From positions 248,001-312,000 of the forward strand of contig NZ_JAQYUS010000003.1 of NCBI RefSeq assembly GCF_030686865.1: a DNA stretch of 64,000 nucleotides, written 5' to 3'. The notes under the pieces are model-generated. The model ran no database searches and was not told where the DNA came from. It saw only the letters and a program-made list of their open reading frames with translations. The position numbers were made by a program, and so were the translations under genes. Below are positions 35,403 through 44,900 of the stretch, piece after piece; within the stretch, counting starts at the first letter, position 1, and each line of letters begins with the position of its first letter. Origin of the DNA: Kaistella sp. SH40-3 (GTDB lineage: Bacteria; Bacteroidota; Bacteroidia; Flavobacteriales; Weeksellaceae).

Positions 35403-37241
35403 CTATTGATTATCAACCTCATTATTTTCTTCCCGGCGAATTTGTTCACTCATTTCTTCCAAAACTGGCTTGATGGTACTTTCTGGTAATTCGCTAATTC
35501 GGATATACATTAATCCATCAATCGCATCATTAAAACTGGGATCTACATTGAATGAGATTACTTTCGCATTCTGCTTAATATACTTCTTAATAAGCACTGG
35601 CAAACGCATTTCTGGTTCTAAATCGTCGATAATCTTATCGAGCTTATTCAAATCAGATTCAACTTCATCGAAAAATAAATTTTTATCGCGTTCTTTTAAC
35701 TTCACTTTAAACTCATGTTTCGGGTGAATGTACTGCGCAACAGCGGAATCGTAGTAATGAGAACGCATAAACTCAATCATCAGGGATTTTGAAAATTCTG
35801 AAAATTTATCTGAAATACTAACACCTCCCATCAAGAATTTATGTTCCGGATTCCGTAAACAAACATGCACAATCCCACGCCACAAAAGGAAAAGAGGCAA
35901 AGGTTTCTGTTGATATTCGGAAGAAATATAAGCTCTACCCATTTCGATTACTTTCCGGAAAAACGGTCGGAGTTCTGGATCAAATTCAAAAAGTGAACTG
36001 GTATAAAACCCTTCTATTCCGTATTTTTTCATCACTTCACACCCCAAAGCCATGCGATATGCTCCAACTAATTTCTTGGTTTGATTATCCCAAAGAAATA
36101 AATGATGGTAATGCTCATCGTATTCATCGAGGTCAAAAGGCAGATTGCTCCCTTCTCCAATCTTTCTAAAGGTAAGTTCCCGCTGTCGCCCAATCTCTCG
36201 CATGATGGACGGAATTTCGTTATACGTCGCAAAAAAGACTTCGTAATTTCCATTACGAAAAAGCATTTTATCTGATTTGTAAAGAGTGTTTATTTCACTG
36301 ATCAAATCTTCCTGCGGCGTTTCATCGATGATATTTTGAACCACATTTTCCTCTTTAAGCAAAGGGAAATTAAGCCGTAGATTAGGTATATTTAATCGAT
36401 CGGCCAACGATTTTCTTTTTTCGTAATAAGATTTTAATAAATGAATTTTCTTTTGTAGAAACTCGCCCATTTCTTCTACAGAATCGTGATCTTCCAGTAC
36501 TTTAACAGAGACCGGTTTCCCCAGTCTTACACGTATTGGCTTTTCTCTCTTATGCATCATTTCAGCAGGAAGCAAGAGCGTTTGCAAATCGGGATGAAGT
36601 TTCGCGACCTGATAAAAAAATCGGCTATTCTTAGCATGGAAATACATTGGAACTACCGGAACTTTTGCTATTTTGATTAACTTTAAAGCTGGCCTTTCCC
36701 ATTTCTTATCCTTGATTTCACTAAATTCATTATTTCGGTTAGAAACTTCGCCTGCAGGAAAAATTCCGACACAACCGCCATTCTCTAAATGTTTTAAAGT
36801 TTCGCGCATGCCAGAAGAACTATTTTTAAGTTCTTTTCTACCTTCAAAAGGGTTCACCGAAATCACATACGGTTTCATCGGTTCTATTTTCTCTAATAAA
36901 AAATTTCCCATGATTTTAAAATCCGGACGAATCTCAGACAAAATTTTAGTCATTAAAATTCCATCAATGGCACCAAGCGGATGATTAGAAACTAATATAA
37001 ATGGGCCTGTTTTCGGGATTCTTTCCAAGTCTTCTTCAAACACCACATATTTCAAATGGCGTTCGCGCACAAAAGAATCAAAGAAATCTTTGCCTTTTTT
37101 GTCTTTTAGAATATCATATAATTTATTGACTTCATCAATTTTGGTCAAACGCATAATCGCCGACGCTGTTGGATTCTTTAGAAAACCAAGTTTGCTTAAA
37201 CCCGATGCTTTTATTAAATCACTTTTAGAAATAAGACTCAT
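35403..37241 (-). CDS. olsF: Bifunctional acyltransferase of OlsF type (aminolipid synthesis)
   Basis: 612 residues joining two acyltransferases. N-terminal part (about 1-290): PlsC-like O-acyltransferase with NHPLGAIDG (H-x5-D here), FPAGEVS and PVVPMYF. C-terminal part (about 320-600): an OlsB-like GNAT that transfers a 3-hydroxyacyl chain to an amino group, with REIGRQRELTFRKIGEG and IEMGRAYISSEYQ. In OlsF the C-terminal domain first makes the N-acyl (lyso) lipid and the N-terminal domain adds the second acyl. Substrate may be ornithine or glycine (Bacteroidetes make both kinds). ATG at 37241; stop of aspartate kinase is 6 bases upstream, so the two are coupled. Confidence 0.88.
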   Translation of the reverse strand: MSLISKSDLIKASGLSKLGFLKNPTASAIMRLTKIDEVNKLYDILKDKKGKDFFDSFVRERHLKYVVFEEDLERIPKTGPFILVSNHPLGAIDGILMTKILSEIRPDFKIMGNFLLEKIEPMKPYVISVNPFEGRKELKNSSSGMRETLKHLENGGCVGIFPAGEVSNRNNEFSEIKDKKWERPALKLIKIAKVPVVPMYFHAKNSRFFYQVAKLHPDLQTLLLPAEMMHKREKPIRVRLGKPVSVKVLEDHDSVEEMGEFLQKKIHLLKSYYEKRKSLADRLNIPNLRLNFPLLKEENVVQNIIDETPQEDLISEINTLYKSDKMLFRNGNYEVFFATYNEIPSIMREIGRQRELTFRKIGEGSNLPFDLDEYDEHYHHLFLWDNQTKKLVGAYRMALGCEVMKKYGIEGFYTSSLFEFDPELRPFFRKVIEMGRAYISSEYQQKPLPLFLLWRGIVHVCLRNPEHKFLMGGVSISDKFSEFSKSLMIEFMRSHYYDSAVAQYIHPKHEFKVKLKERDKNLFFDEVESDLNKLDKIIDDLEPEMRLPVLIKKYIKQNAKVISFNVDPSFNDAIDGLMYIRISELPESTIKPVLEEMSEQIRREENNEVDNQ

Positions 37242-37247
37242 TGGCAA

Positions 37248-38486
37248 TTAATTAGTTACGACTTGTATCGTTTTTTGAGCAATCTGCTCCAGCAGTATAT
37301 TTTTGTTTAAATAAAATTTATTTAACTGCTCTAAATTAGCATTTCTTATGGTATAAAGAGATACATTTTTTATAATCTCTGTATTAAACTGTTGTTGAAG
37401 TTCTTGCTCAAGTTCTGTAATTCTTCCGTACATATCTTCTAAACAAAGATCCAGGGAAATCGCAGAATTCTGCATCAATGAAATTTTGATTTTATATTTG
37501 GCTAAACTGGAAAATATTTGACTTAAATGCTCTTCTGCTATAAAAGAAAAATCCCGTGTCGCAATGCGCATTAAATGCTGATTTTCTTTTAATATAAAGG
37601 ATTCTTTTTGACTTCTTTCTTCACGTGCACCTATTTTAGTTCCTGTGTTCTTGGGTTCTAAAAATGATTTTACATAAAAAGGGATATTCTTTTGTTTGAG
37701 TGGCTGCAAGGTTTTCGGGTGAATTACCGACGCTCCGTAATACGCCATTTCAATCGCATCTTCATAGGAGATATGGTCGAGAAGAGAGACATTTTCGAAT
37801 TTTCGGGGATCGCCTGTCATTACACCAGGAACATCTTTCCAAATGGTCATGGCTTCAGCATTTAGACAATAGGCGAAAATTGCAGCAGAATAATCAGACC
37901 CTTCTCTACCTAAAGTTACTGTAAAGTTATTATCATCAGAACCTATAAATCCTTGAGTAACATAACAGTCGTGCTGATTCAACGCTGACATATTCTGTTC
38001 GGTCTCTTCCCAATTAATATTCCCTTCTCGGTAATTGCTGTCGGTTTTTATATAATCCCGGGAATCACACCAAACATTTTTAAAGTTAATATCATTTAAA
38101 TATTCACTCAAAATTTTAGAGGAAATCAGTTCTCCACAACTTACGACCTGATCATAAACGAAATTATAGTTCGGTGATTTATTTCTTCTTAAGAATGATT
38201 CGATATCACTGAAAAAGAGAGAAATCTCTGCAAAAACCGCGTGATTTTCAGCAAACAAATCTTGGGAGATTTCCAGATGCTTTAACTTAACCTTTTCAAT
38301 TTCAGATTGGTAATCAAGTTTTGCAAAATAGTTTTCCACCACTTTTTCTAAAGCATTGGTAGTTTTCCCCATAGCAGAAACCACGAGCAGACAACTCTCA
38401 AAACCCTGTGTTTCTAAAACCAGGGCTACATTTTTCACACTTTGTGCATCCTTAACCGAGGCACCTCCAAACTTAAAAACCTTCAT
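37248..38486 (-). CDS. Aspartate kinase
   Basis: First step from aspartate to Lys, Thr, Met and diaminopimelate. 412 residues: MKVFKFGGASVKDAQSV (KFGGxS nucleotide site), VVSAMGKTTNAL, the VTLGREGSDYSAA active-site strand, IWKDVPGVMTGDPRK and the C-terminal ACT-type region (about 300-410). Monofunctional; the feedback target cannot be told (Lys or Thr). The next gene (olsF) starts 6 bases behind its stop, an unexpected pairing of amino-acid and lipid genes. Confidence 0.95.
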   Translation of the reverse strand: MKVFKFGGASVKDAQSVKNVALVLETQGFESCLLVVSAMGKTTNALEKVVENYFAKLDYQSEIEKVKLKHLEISQDLFAENHAVFAEISLFFSDIESFLRRNKSPNYNFVYDQVVSCGELISSKILSEYLNDINFKNVWCDSRDYIKTDSNYREGNINWEETEQNMSALNQHDCYVTQGFIGSDDNNFTVTLGREGSDYSAAIFAYCLNAEAMTIWKDVPGVMTGDPRKFENVSLLDHISYEDAIEMAYYGASVIHPKTLQPLKQKNIPFYVKSFLEPKNTGTKIGAREERSQKESFILKENQHLMRIATRDFSFIAEEHLSQIFSSLAKYKIKISLMQNSAISLDLCLEDMYGRITELEQELQQQFNTEIIKNVSLYTIRNANLEQLNKFYLNKNILLEQIAQKTIQVVTN

Positions 38487-38751
38487 CTAAATTACTCAAC
38501 ATCAATACTCTATTTCGATCAGAATTCATCTCTGTGAAAAATACCAACCGTCAAAATTATTAATTCTATGCGAATAAAAAAAACTTGCATTCAGATTATA
38601 GTTCTGAAAAGAACCCTACTCGATTCTGATTAACAGAAAATTAATCAATATTTAAATAAAGAATCGTTTATTTGTGCTATTTGTTGATAACAAAATGCTG
38701 TTAAATTGAAAGAATTTTCCGAAATTTGTAACAACCCGAAAAAGTAAAATA

Positions 38752-39768
38752 ATGCAAGAACAGTCGTTCCAAACTCTTGGTGAATTCATCATCGACAAAC
38801 AAGAAGATTTCATGTATTCCACTGGTGAACTCTCTCGTTTATTAAGTGCAATTCGTTTGGCTTCAAAAATGGTTAACCGCCAAGTTAACAAAGCGGGCAT
38901 CGCCAATATTATCGGAAAAGCCGGTAATGAAAACATTCAAGGTGAAGAACAACAAAAACTGGATGTTCTGGCAAATGAAATTTTCATCGAAGCTTTATCT
39001 CAAAGAGAAGTCGTTTGCGGAATCGCTTCGGAAGAAAGCGACGATTTTATCGAAATTAAGGCAAGTTCTAATGCGCATTTGAGCAAATATGTTGTTTTAA
39101 TTGATCCGTTAGACGGCTCTTCAAACATTGATGTAAACGTTTCTGTAGGAACAATTTTCTCGATTTACAGAAGAGTTTCTGAACCTGGAACTCCAGTAGT
39201 TTTGGAAGATTTTTTACAAAAAGGAGTGAATCAAATTGCAGCGGGATACGTGGTTTATGGTTCATCAACCATGATTGTATTTACGACAGGAAATGGAGTA
39301 AATGGTTTTACACTCGATCCGAGTTTAGGAACCTACTACCTTTCTCACCCAAACATGCAATTTTCTCGCACTGGAAAAATCTACTCCATCAATGAAGGAA
39401 ACTATATTAAATTTCCCCAAGGCGTAAAAAATTACATCAAATATTGTCAGTTAGAAGAAAGTGACCGACCTTACACTTCCCGATACATCGGAAGTTTGGT
39501 TTCTGACTTTCATAGAAATATGATTAAAGGTGGTATCTATATTTACCCTTCAACTGCCCAATCACCCAACGGAAAACTTCGACTTTTATACGAATGTAAT
39601 CCAATGGCCTTTTTAGCCGAACAAGCAGGTGGAAAATGCACCAACGGTTTCCAAAGAATTATGGAAATTGAACCTACAGAATTACACCAAAGAGTACCAT
39701 TCTTCTGCGGAAGTTATGATATGGTTGAAAAAGCGGAAGAGTTCATGAGAGAAGCCGCTGCAAAATAA
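38752..39768 (+). CDS. fbp: Fructose-1,6-bisphosphatase class I
   Basis: Gluconeogenic phosphatase; 338 residues. Metal sites: [22 protein letters not shown], and [21 protein letters not shown] with the Asp-x-Leu-Asp-Gly-Ser signature. Sugar binding: [19 protein letters not shown] and [19 protein letters not shown]. All active-site elements are present. A GAAATTTG box (one mismatch to the -7 consensus) lies at 38721-38728. A hairpin terminator follows directly and ends at the menC start. Confidence 0.97.
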   Translation: MQEQSFQTLGEFIIDKQEDFMYSTGELSRLLSAIRLASKMVNRQVNKAGIANIIGKAGNENIQGEEQQKLDVLANEIFIEALSQREVVCGIASEESDDFIEIKASSNAHLSKYVVLIDPLDGSSNIDVNVSVGTIFSIYRRVSEPGTPVVLEDFLQKGVNQIAAGYVVYGSSTMIVFTTGNGVNGFTLDPSLGTYYLSHPNMQFSRTGKIYSINEGNYIKFPQGVKNYIKYCQLEESDRPYTSRYIGSLVSDFHRNMIKGGIYIYPSTAQSPNGKLRLLYECNPMAFLAEQAGGKCTNGFQRIMEIEPTELHQRVPFFCGSYDMVEKAEEFMREAAAK

Positions 39769-39790
39769 AATTAAAAATAAACAAAATTCG

Positions 39791-39815
39791 GTCAGAGCAT
39801 GCTCTGACTTTTTTT
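39791..39815 (+). terminator. Terminator of fbp touching the menC start codon
   Basis: An 18-bp perfect palindrome (half-site GTCAGAGCA) followed by TTTTTTT, immediately before the menC ATG at 39816. See findings. Confidence 0.85.
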
Positions 39816-40820
39816 ATGAAAAATGCTACTTTTAAACAATACTTTTTAGAGTTCAAACAACCGAGCGGAACTTCGCGTGGTGTTTTGACTAGTAAAGAAA
39901 CTTATTTTCTGGAAATTACCGAAGGTGATAAAAAAGGAATCGGCGAATGCGGAATTTTCCGTGGACTCAGTTTTGAAGACGTTCCAGAATATGAAGAGAT
40001 GCTGCAATGGCTTTGCGATAATATCAACGCGAATAAAAAACTACTTCGGAAAGAACTGCTTCATTTTCCTTCCATTTGGTTTGGATATGAACAGGCAATG
40101 TTGAATCTCCAAAATGGTGAAGATCTTTATTTCCCAAGCGACTTTTCCGAAGGATATTCTTCTTTGAAAATCAATGGTTTAATCTGGATGGGAACTGCAG
40201 AATTTATGCAACAGCAAATCGAAGAAAAACTGGAACAAGGATTCGGTTGCATTAAACTGAAAATTGGTGTAGATTGGAAATCAGAAAAAGAAATTTTAAA
40301 AAAAATTCGACAAAAATTCTCAAAAGAAGATTTAGAATTAAGAGTTGACGCCAATGGTGGTTTTAGTTTTGAAGAAGCGAAGGTGGTTTTAAAAGAACTT
40401 GCAGATTTGGACATTCATTCCATTGAACAACCCATTAAAGCGGGAAACGTTTCCGAAATGGCTGAACTTTGCAAGAACACGCCAATACCAATTGCTTTAG
40501 ACGAAGAATTAATTGGCGTTCTGAATTTCGAGGATAAAAAAGAACTTTTAGAAAAAATAAAACCGCAGTTCATTATTTTGAAACCCTCTTTAGTTGGAGG
40601 TTTTTCGGGCACAGATGAATGGATTTCATTCGCGGAAGAAAAAGGAATTGGATGGTGGATTACCTCGGCTCTTGAAAGTAATGTTGGTTTAAATGCAATT
40701 GCGCAATATACTTTTACCAAAAACCCGAAGATTCCTCAAGGTTTGGGTACGGGCAGATTATTCACCAATAATCTGGAAACCAGGTTGGTTTTACATGGTG
40801 ATGAGTTGATGATGAGATAA
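39816..40820 (+). CDS. menC: o-Succinylbenzoate synthase
   Basis: Enolase-superfamily dehydratase of menaquinone synthesis. 334 residues: N-terminal capping domain (FKQPSGTSRGVL, ITEGDKKGIGECGIF), then the barrel with catalytic CIKLKIGVDW (KxK), metal ligands LRVDANGGFS (Asp), SIEQPI (Glu) and ALDEELIG (Asp), and FIILKPSLVGGF (Lys). Typical of the flavobacterial MenC. The ATG follows the fbp terminator without any leader; no other start fits the conserved N-terminus. Some relatives are N-acyl-amino-acid racemases; the window offers no further clue. Confidence 0.92.
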   Translation: MKNATFKQYFLEFKQPSGTSRGVLTSKETYFLEITEGDKKGIGECGIFRGLSFEDVPEYEEMLQWLCDNINANKKLLRKELLHFPSIWFGYEQAMLNLQNGEDLYFPSDFSEGYSSLKINGLIWMGTAEFMQQQIEEKLEQGFGCIKLKIGVDWKSEKEILKKIRQKFSKEDLELRVDANGGFSFEEAKVVLKELADLDIHSIEQPIKAGNVSEMAELCKNTPIPIALDEELIGVLNFEDKKELLEKIKPQFIILKPSLVGGFSGTDEWISFAEEKGIGWWITSALESNVGLNAIAQYTFTKNPKIPQGLGTGRLFTNNLETRLVLHGDELMMR

Positions 40821-40853
40821 ATGCACTTTTTCAAAGTTTAAGAATTATTTTTT

Positions 40854-40919
40854 ACCGCAATAGAGACAAAAGTTTTATTCAATCAACCATTTCAATTTTT
40901 CTTTGATCTCTTTTGCGGT
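40854..40919. repeat. Imperfect inverted repeat between menC and ypdA
   Basis: ACCGCAATAGAGAC (from 40854) pairs, with two mismatches, with GATCTCTTTTGCGGT (to 40919) across a loop of about 38 nt, between convergent genes. It is followed by T-rich tracts on both sides and may act as a weak terminator. Confidence 0.45.
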
Positions 40920-40927
40920 TAAAAAAA

Positions 40928-41890
40928 TTAAATCTTATTTAAAATATCTTTTATAATAAGTTCTGCGTGGACTCTTGAGTTTTCTATAAACCAAAGATGC
41001 GTGTCTTTTCCACCACAAACTACGCCGGCTAAGTACAATCCCGGAACATTCGTCTCCATTGTATTTTCATTGTAAAAAGGATTTAGATGTTCACCCTGAA
41101 GTTCGATCCCAGAATTTTTTAGAAATTCAAAATTGGGCAAATATCCGGTCATGGCTAAAACAAAATCATTTTCTATTTCCACAATATTTTGATGTTCGTC
41201 TTTGATGATAATTAAATTCGGTATAATCTCCACAACTTCCGAATTATAATATGCTTTAATACTTCCTTCGTTAATTCGATTTTCAATATCTGGTTTTACC
41301 CAATATTTTACACTTTTAGAAATCTCGGCGTGCCGGAAAATCATCGTAACTTCTGCGCCTTTTCTGTAAGTTTCTAAAGCAGCATCAACGGCAGAATTAC
41401 TGGAGCCAATAACTGCTACTTTTTGATTTGCGTATGGATAAGGCTCTGTATAATAATGTTTTACTTTTGGTAAATCCTCGCCTTTTACCTTCATTAAATT
41501 TGGAATATCATAAAAACCCGTTGCAATGATTACCTTTTTTGCGAGGTATTTATTTTTAGAAGTTTCCACCAAGAAATCATCTTCTTTAGTGACTTTTAAA
41601 ACCTCTTCATATAAATTAATATTGACTTTTCGATGGCGTGAAATTCCCTGGTAATACTCCAATGCTTCTCTCCTACCCGGCTTTGGCGCTGTAGAAATAA
41701 AAGGAATATCTGCAATTTCTAATTTATCTGCGGTCGAGAAAAAAGTCATATACAACGGATAATGGTAGAGCGAATTTACAATCGTTCCCTTTTCGATGAT
41801 TAAATAGGTTAATCCTGCTTTCTCTGCTTCCAATGCGCAGTTCAAACCAATTGGTCCGCCACCAATAATGATAATGTCATATAATTTCAT
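40928..41890 (-). CDS. ypdA: YpdA-like bacillithiol-disulfide reductase
   Basis: Thioredoxin-reductase-like flavoprotein, 320 residues. YpdA reduces oxidised bacillithiol (BSSB) with NADPH. FAD motif IIGGGPIGLNCALEAEKAG at the N-terminus, YPLYMTFFSTADKLEI (YpdA-specific), KVIIATGFYD and the NADPH motif VAVIGSSNSAVDAALE; no CxxC redox pair, as expected for YpdA. Bacillithiol occurs in Bacteroidetes (established). A full promoter with -7 box 4 bases upstream predicts a leaderless mRNA. Confidence 0.93.
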   Translation of the reverse strand: MKLYDIIIIGGGPIGLNCALEAEKAGLTYLIIEKGTIVNSLYHYPLYMTFFSTADKLEIADIPFISTAPKPGRREALEYYQGISRHRKVNINLYEEVLKVTKEDDFLVETSKNKYLAKKVIIATGFYDIPNLMKVKGEDLPKVKHYYTEPYPYANQKVAVIGSSNSAVDAALETYRKGAEVTMIFRHAEISKSVKYWVKPDIENRINEGSIKAYYNSEVVEIIPNLIIIKDEHQNIVEIENDFVLAMTGYLPNFEFLKNSGIELQGEHLNPFYNENTMETNVPGLYLAGVVCGGKDTHLWFIENSRVHAELIIKDILNKI

Positions 41891-41894
41891 GGTG

Positions 41895-41926
41895 CAAATA
41901 TATTGAACTGAAATTTCTTAACTCAA
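41895..41926 (-). promoter_or_regulatory. Promoter of ypdA
   Basis: On the minus strand TTG (41924-41926), 21 bases, then TATATTTG (41895-41902), followed by CACC and the ATG. Confidence 0.7.
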
Positions 41927-41972
41927 AAAATTGAAATCTCTTTTATAAAAACTGATGTTACAACTTACTATC

Positions 41973-44900
41973 TTAGTTTCTATTTTTCACTAAAACCCAA
42001 CCGGTAAAAACTCTACCATCGGCTAAAGTCAAAACATACCAGTAAGAATCAGTTGGCACTACTCGAGATAAAGTTTTACCATTCCATTCTAAACGGGTAG
42101 CACTTTCCTGCTCGAAAATCTTTTCCTTGAATCTGTTGAAGACTTTTATGTTGGCTTTTTCACCATCGAAAACATTGAGATCATCAATAATCCAGGTATC
42201 ATTAATTCCGTCATCATTTGGAGTAAAGGCATTTTTAATATTTAAAACCAATCCTTTTTTAATAACACCCAAACAATCTGAGCCTTCAAATTTTACATAG
42301 AAAGTCACCACGCCATAAGGCAAATTATAGAAAGTATTTGTTTCCTGATAATTGACGCCATCAATAGAATACAGAATCTTTTTGCTACCTGTGGCGATTA
42401 CGGTATAAGAGTTTCCGCTCGGCAGTAATTTAGTGATAATGGGCACTTCATACATTTTCACATGCACTTCAGTTGTGAAGGTGCAGTTATTAGCAGCAGT
42501 AACCTTTAAAGTGTAGATGCCAGCAGTTTTAACTGCTTTTAATTCTTTAGTAGTCGAAACAATTTCTCCGGCAGGATTTTTCCACTCATAACTGACGAGA
42601 TTTAGATTGGAAAGATCAGGCTTAACATCGACAAAACCATCTGGACAGAAATAATAAATTGGCAAAGTAAACATGGGTGTTTTCTTTAATTTCAAATTAA
42701 TTTCCACAAAACCAGGACAGAAACCTGTAGTGTTTACTTTTACAAATATTTTTTGAGACCCCGAGTTTTCATTAAATAAATAACTTGCTGGAGTTGAAAT
42801 TTTATTCGTTCCATTATTCAAATCCAGGAAGGTTGGATAATATTCAAATGTGGCATTACCCATGTAAATATTTTTTTCAAACTGAGTTAAATTGATATTT
42901 TCTACACTGTCATTTCCCGAATCGCACTCATTAATTAAAAACGGACCCTTGTTATCAAAAGTGATTGTTGTGCCTAAATTAAAATCAATAACTGCGGTAT
43001 CAAAACACCCAGGAATATTTTCTACACGCACCCAAACTTTAGTAATAGAAGGATCAAAACTATATTTTTCAGGATTTACAATTGGATTCTTATTGGTATC
43101 AGCCTCCATTTTAGAAAGGAAGAAACTGAAATTATTATCTGCACTTTGGGTATAAACCATATAGTCTGTAAAACTGGTTAAATCCACATCGTACAGTCCG
43201 TCAAGATTATCATCACATATATTTGCAATCACAGAATTCATTGCTTTTGGCGGAAGATAGGTTTGCAACTCGATAGGCGCTATAGAATAACACCCAATCG
43301 TTTTCGACGTAAATCTGGCCCAAACTATCTTTTTGGAAATAATAGTAACGACTGGCGAAAAGATTTGCGTAGACGCAATCCCAGCATTTGCAGCGTTTTG
43401 TGTTTCATAATAGGTAATTGCAATATCGCCAAGTGAGTACGTATTTTCGCTTTGAGCAAATAACTGCGGCAAGGCTTCATTCAAATCAAATGATTCATTG
43501 AGATTAAAATCATAATCACATTTTTTGAGCGCTGCACTTTTCAAAATAATGACTGGTAAAAAATTCAACTGAATATTTAAAGTACTTACTGAATAACAAC
43601 CGCCTGCTAAAGCCACTTTCACATAAACAATGCTGTTTTTAGGAATAACAAATTCGTTAGGATTGCTAATTAAACCAGTCAAAGAATTATTATTGGAATT
43701 ATATCCCGTGTAATATTCGAAGTTAACTGAATCTACACCTGTATAAATTTCCGCCTGAAAATTGGTGAGGTCAACAGGTTCAAAACCGTCATTATTATTA
43801 TCGCAGACAGAATCAAGTACCACCGAAACAACTGTTTTGATTATTGGAGTTGAAACTAAATTCAAGTCGATCTCAAAAACTGCAAAACAACTATATGACT
43901 GAATTCTTGCAAAAAGTTTCGCCGTATTCTGAATTTCAAATTGAGTAATTGCATTGGTATTATTCTCAGCATCCGTAAGATTAGTAAAGTAAGAGACCGT
44001 AGCATTTTGCGCGCTCACAATTCGATTGCTCAAAGTGGATAGAACTACATTTTCCTGACCATCATTATTAAAATCACAAATATTAAACTGAGACTGACTA
44101 ATGATTACATGAACCAAATTAATCGTTAGCGCTTTTACCGCATAACAATCTGTGGCATCTGAAAATTTAACATAAAAAGTTTTCGAAATAAAATTACCAT
44201 CTTCCGTAATCGTTTGAAGATTGGAAATAGGATTAGTATCTGCTTCTGCATCTTCTACGGATAAGAAATAACTGGTTGTGATTCCGACAGGAAGTTGAAG
44301 TAACATTTCCGGTGCGTAATCATTTAAATTAACATTAATATCATCAACTCCATTAAAACAAAGATATACCGTGTCATCTTTGGCCTCAATTTTTGTAAAC
44401 GTAATGTCCAGATTAATGGTTGCGATACTGAAACAACCACCAGGAACTTCAACTCGTGCAAAAACCTGATATCGTCCTTCTCTAATCGTGGTTAATGGTG
44501 ATCCTGAACCAGAATATGCTTGATCGTAGGTTTCGTAAAAAATTAAAATAAGACTTGGATCAGAGGTCACCAAAGGGCCTAAAATGTCATTAAATGCAAA
44601 AACCTCTGTAAGATCTCCTAAATAATCGCAGGTCGTAAAAATATAATCGATTGGAGAACTAACTGATGGCGCAGGTCTAAAACGAATCGTTACCGGACCA
44701 AAAGTCTGACTGCAAGTTGATGTTTTGTAACTGACATAAAGCTTTGCATTATTCACAAGATTAGCAGTTGTGATTTCATTGGTATTATTATCGGCGTCGG
44801 CTTGAGACAAAAAATAATGAATACTACCATTAATAGGAGATGTAAATAATCTATTATTGAATAGTGATAATTGATAATTATTTTCAACACCATCGTTATT

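Noticed and set aside
35155-35409. 84-residue frame on the plus strand
   Set aside because: It runs through the tRNA-Phe gene and its terminator on the other strand; not coding.
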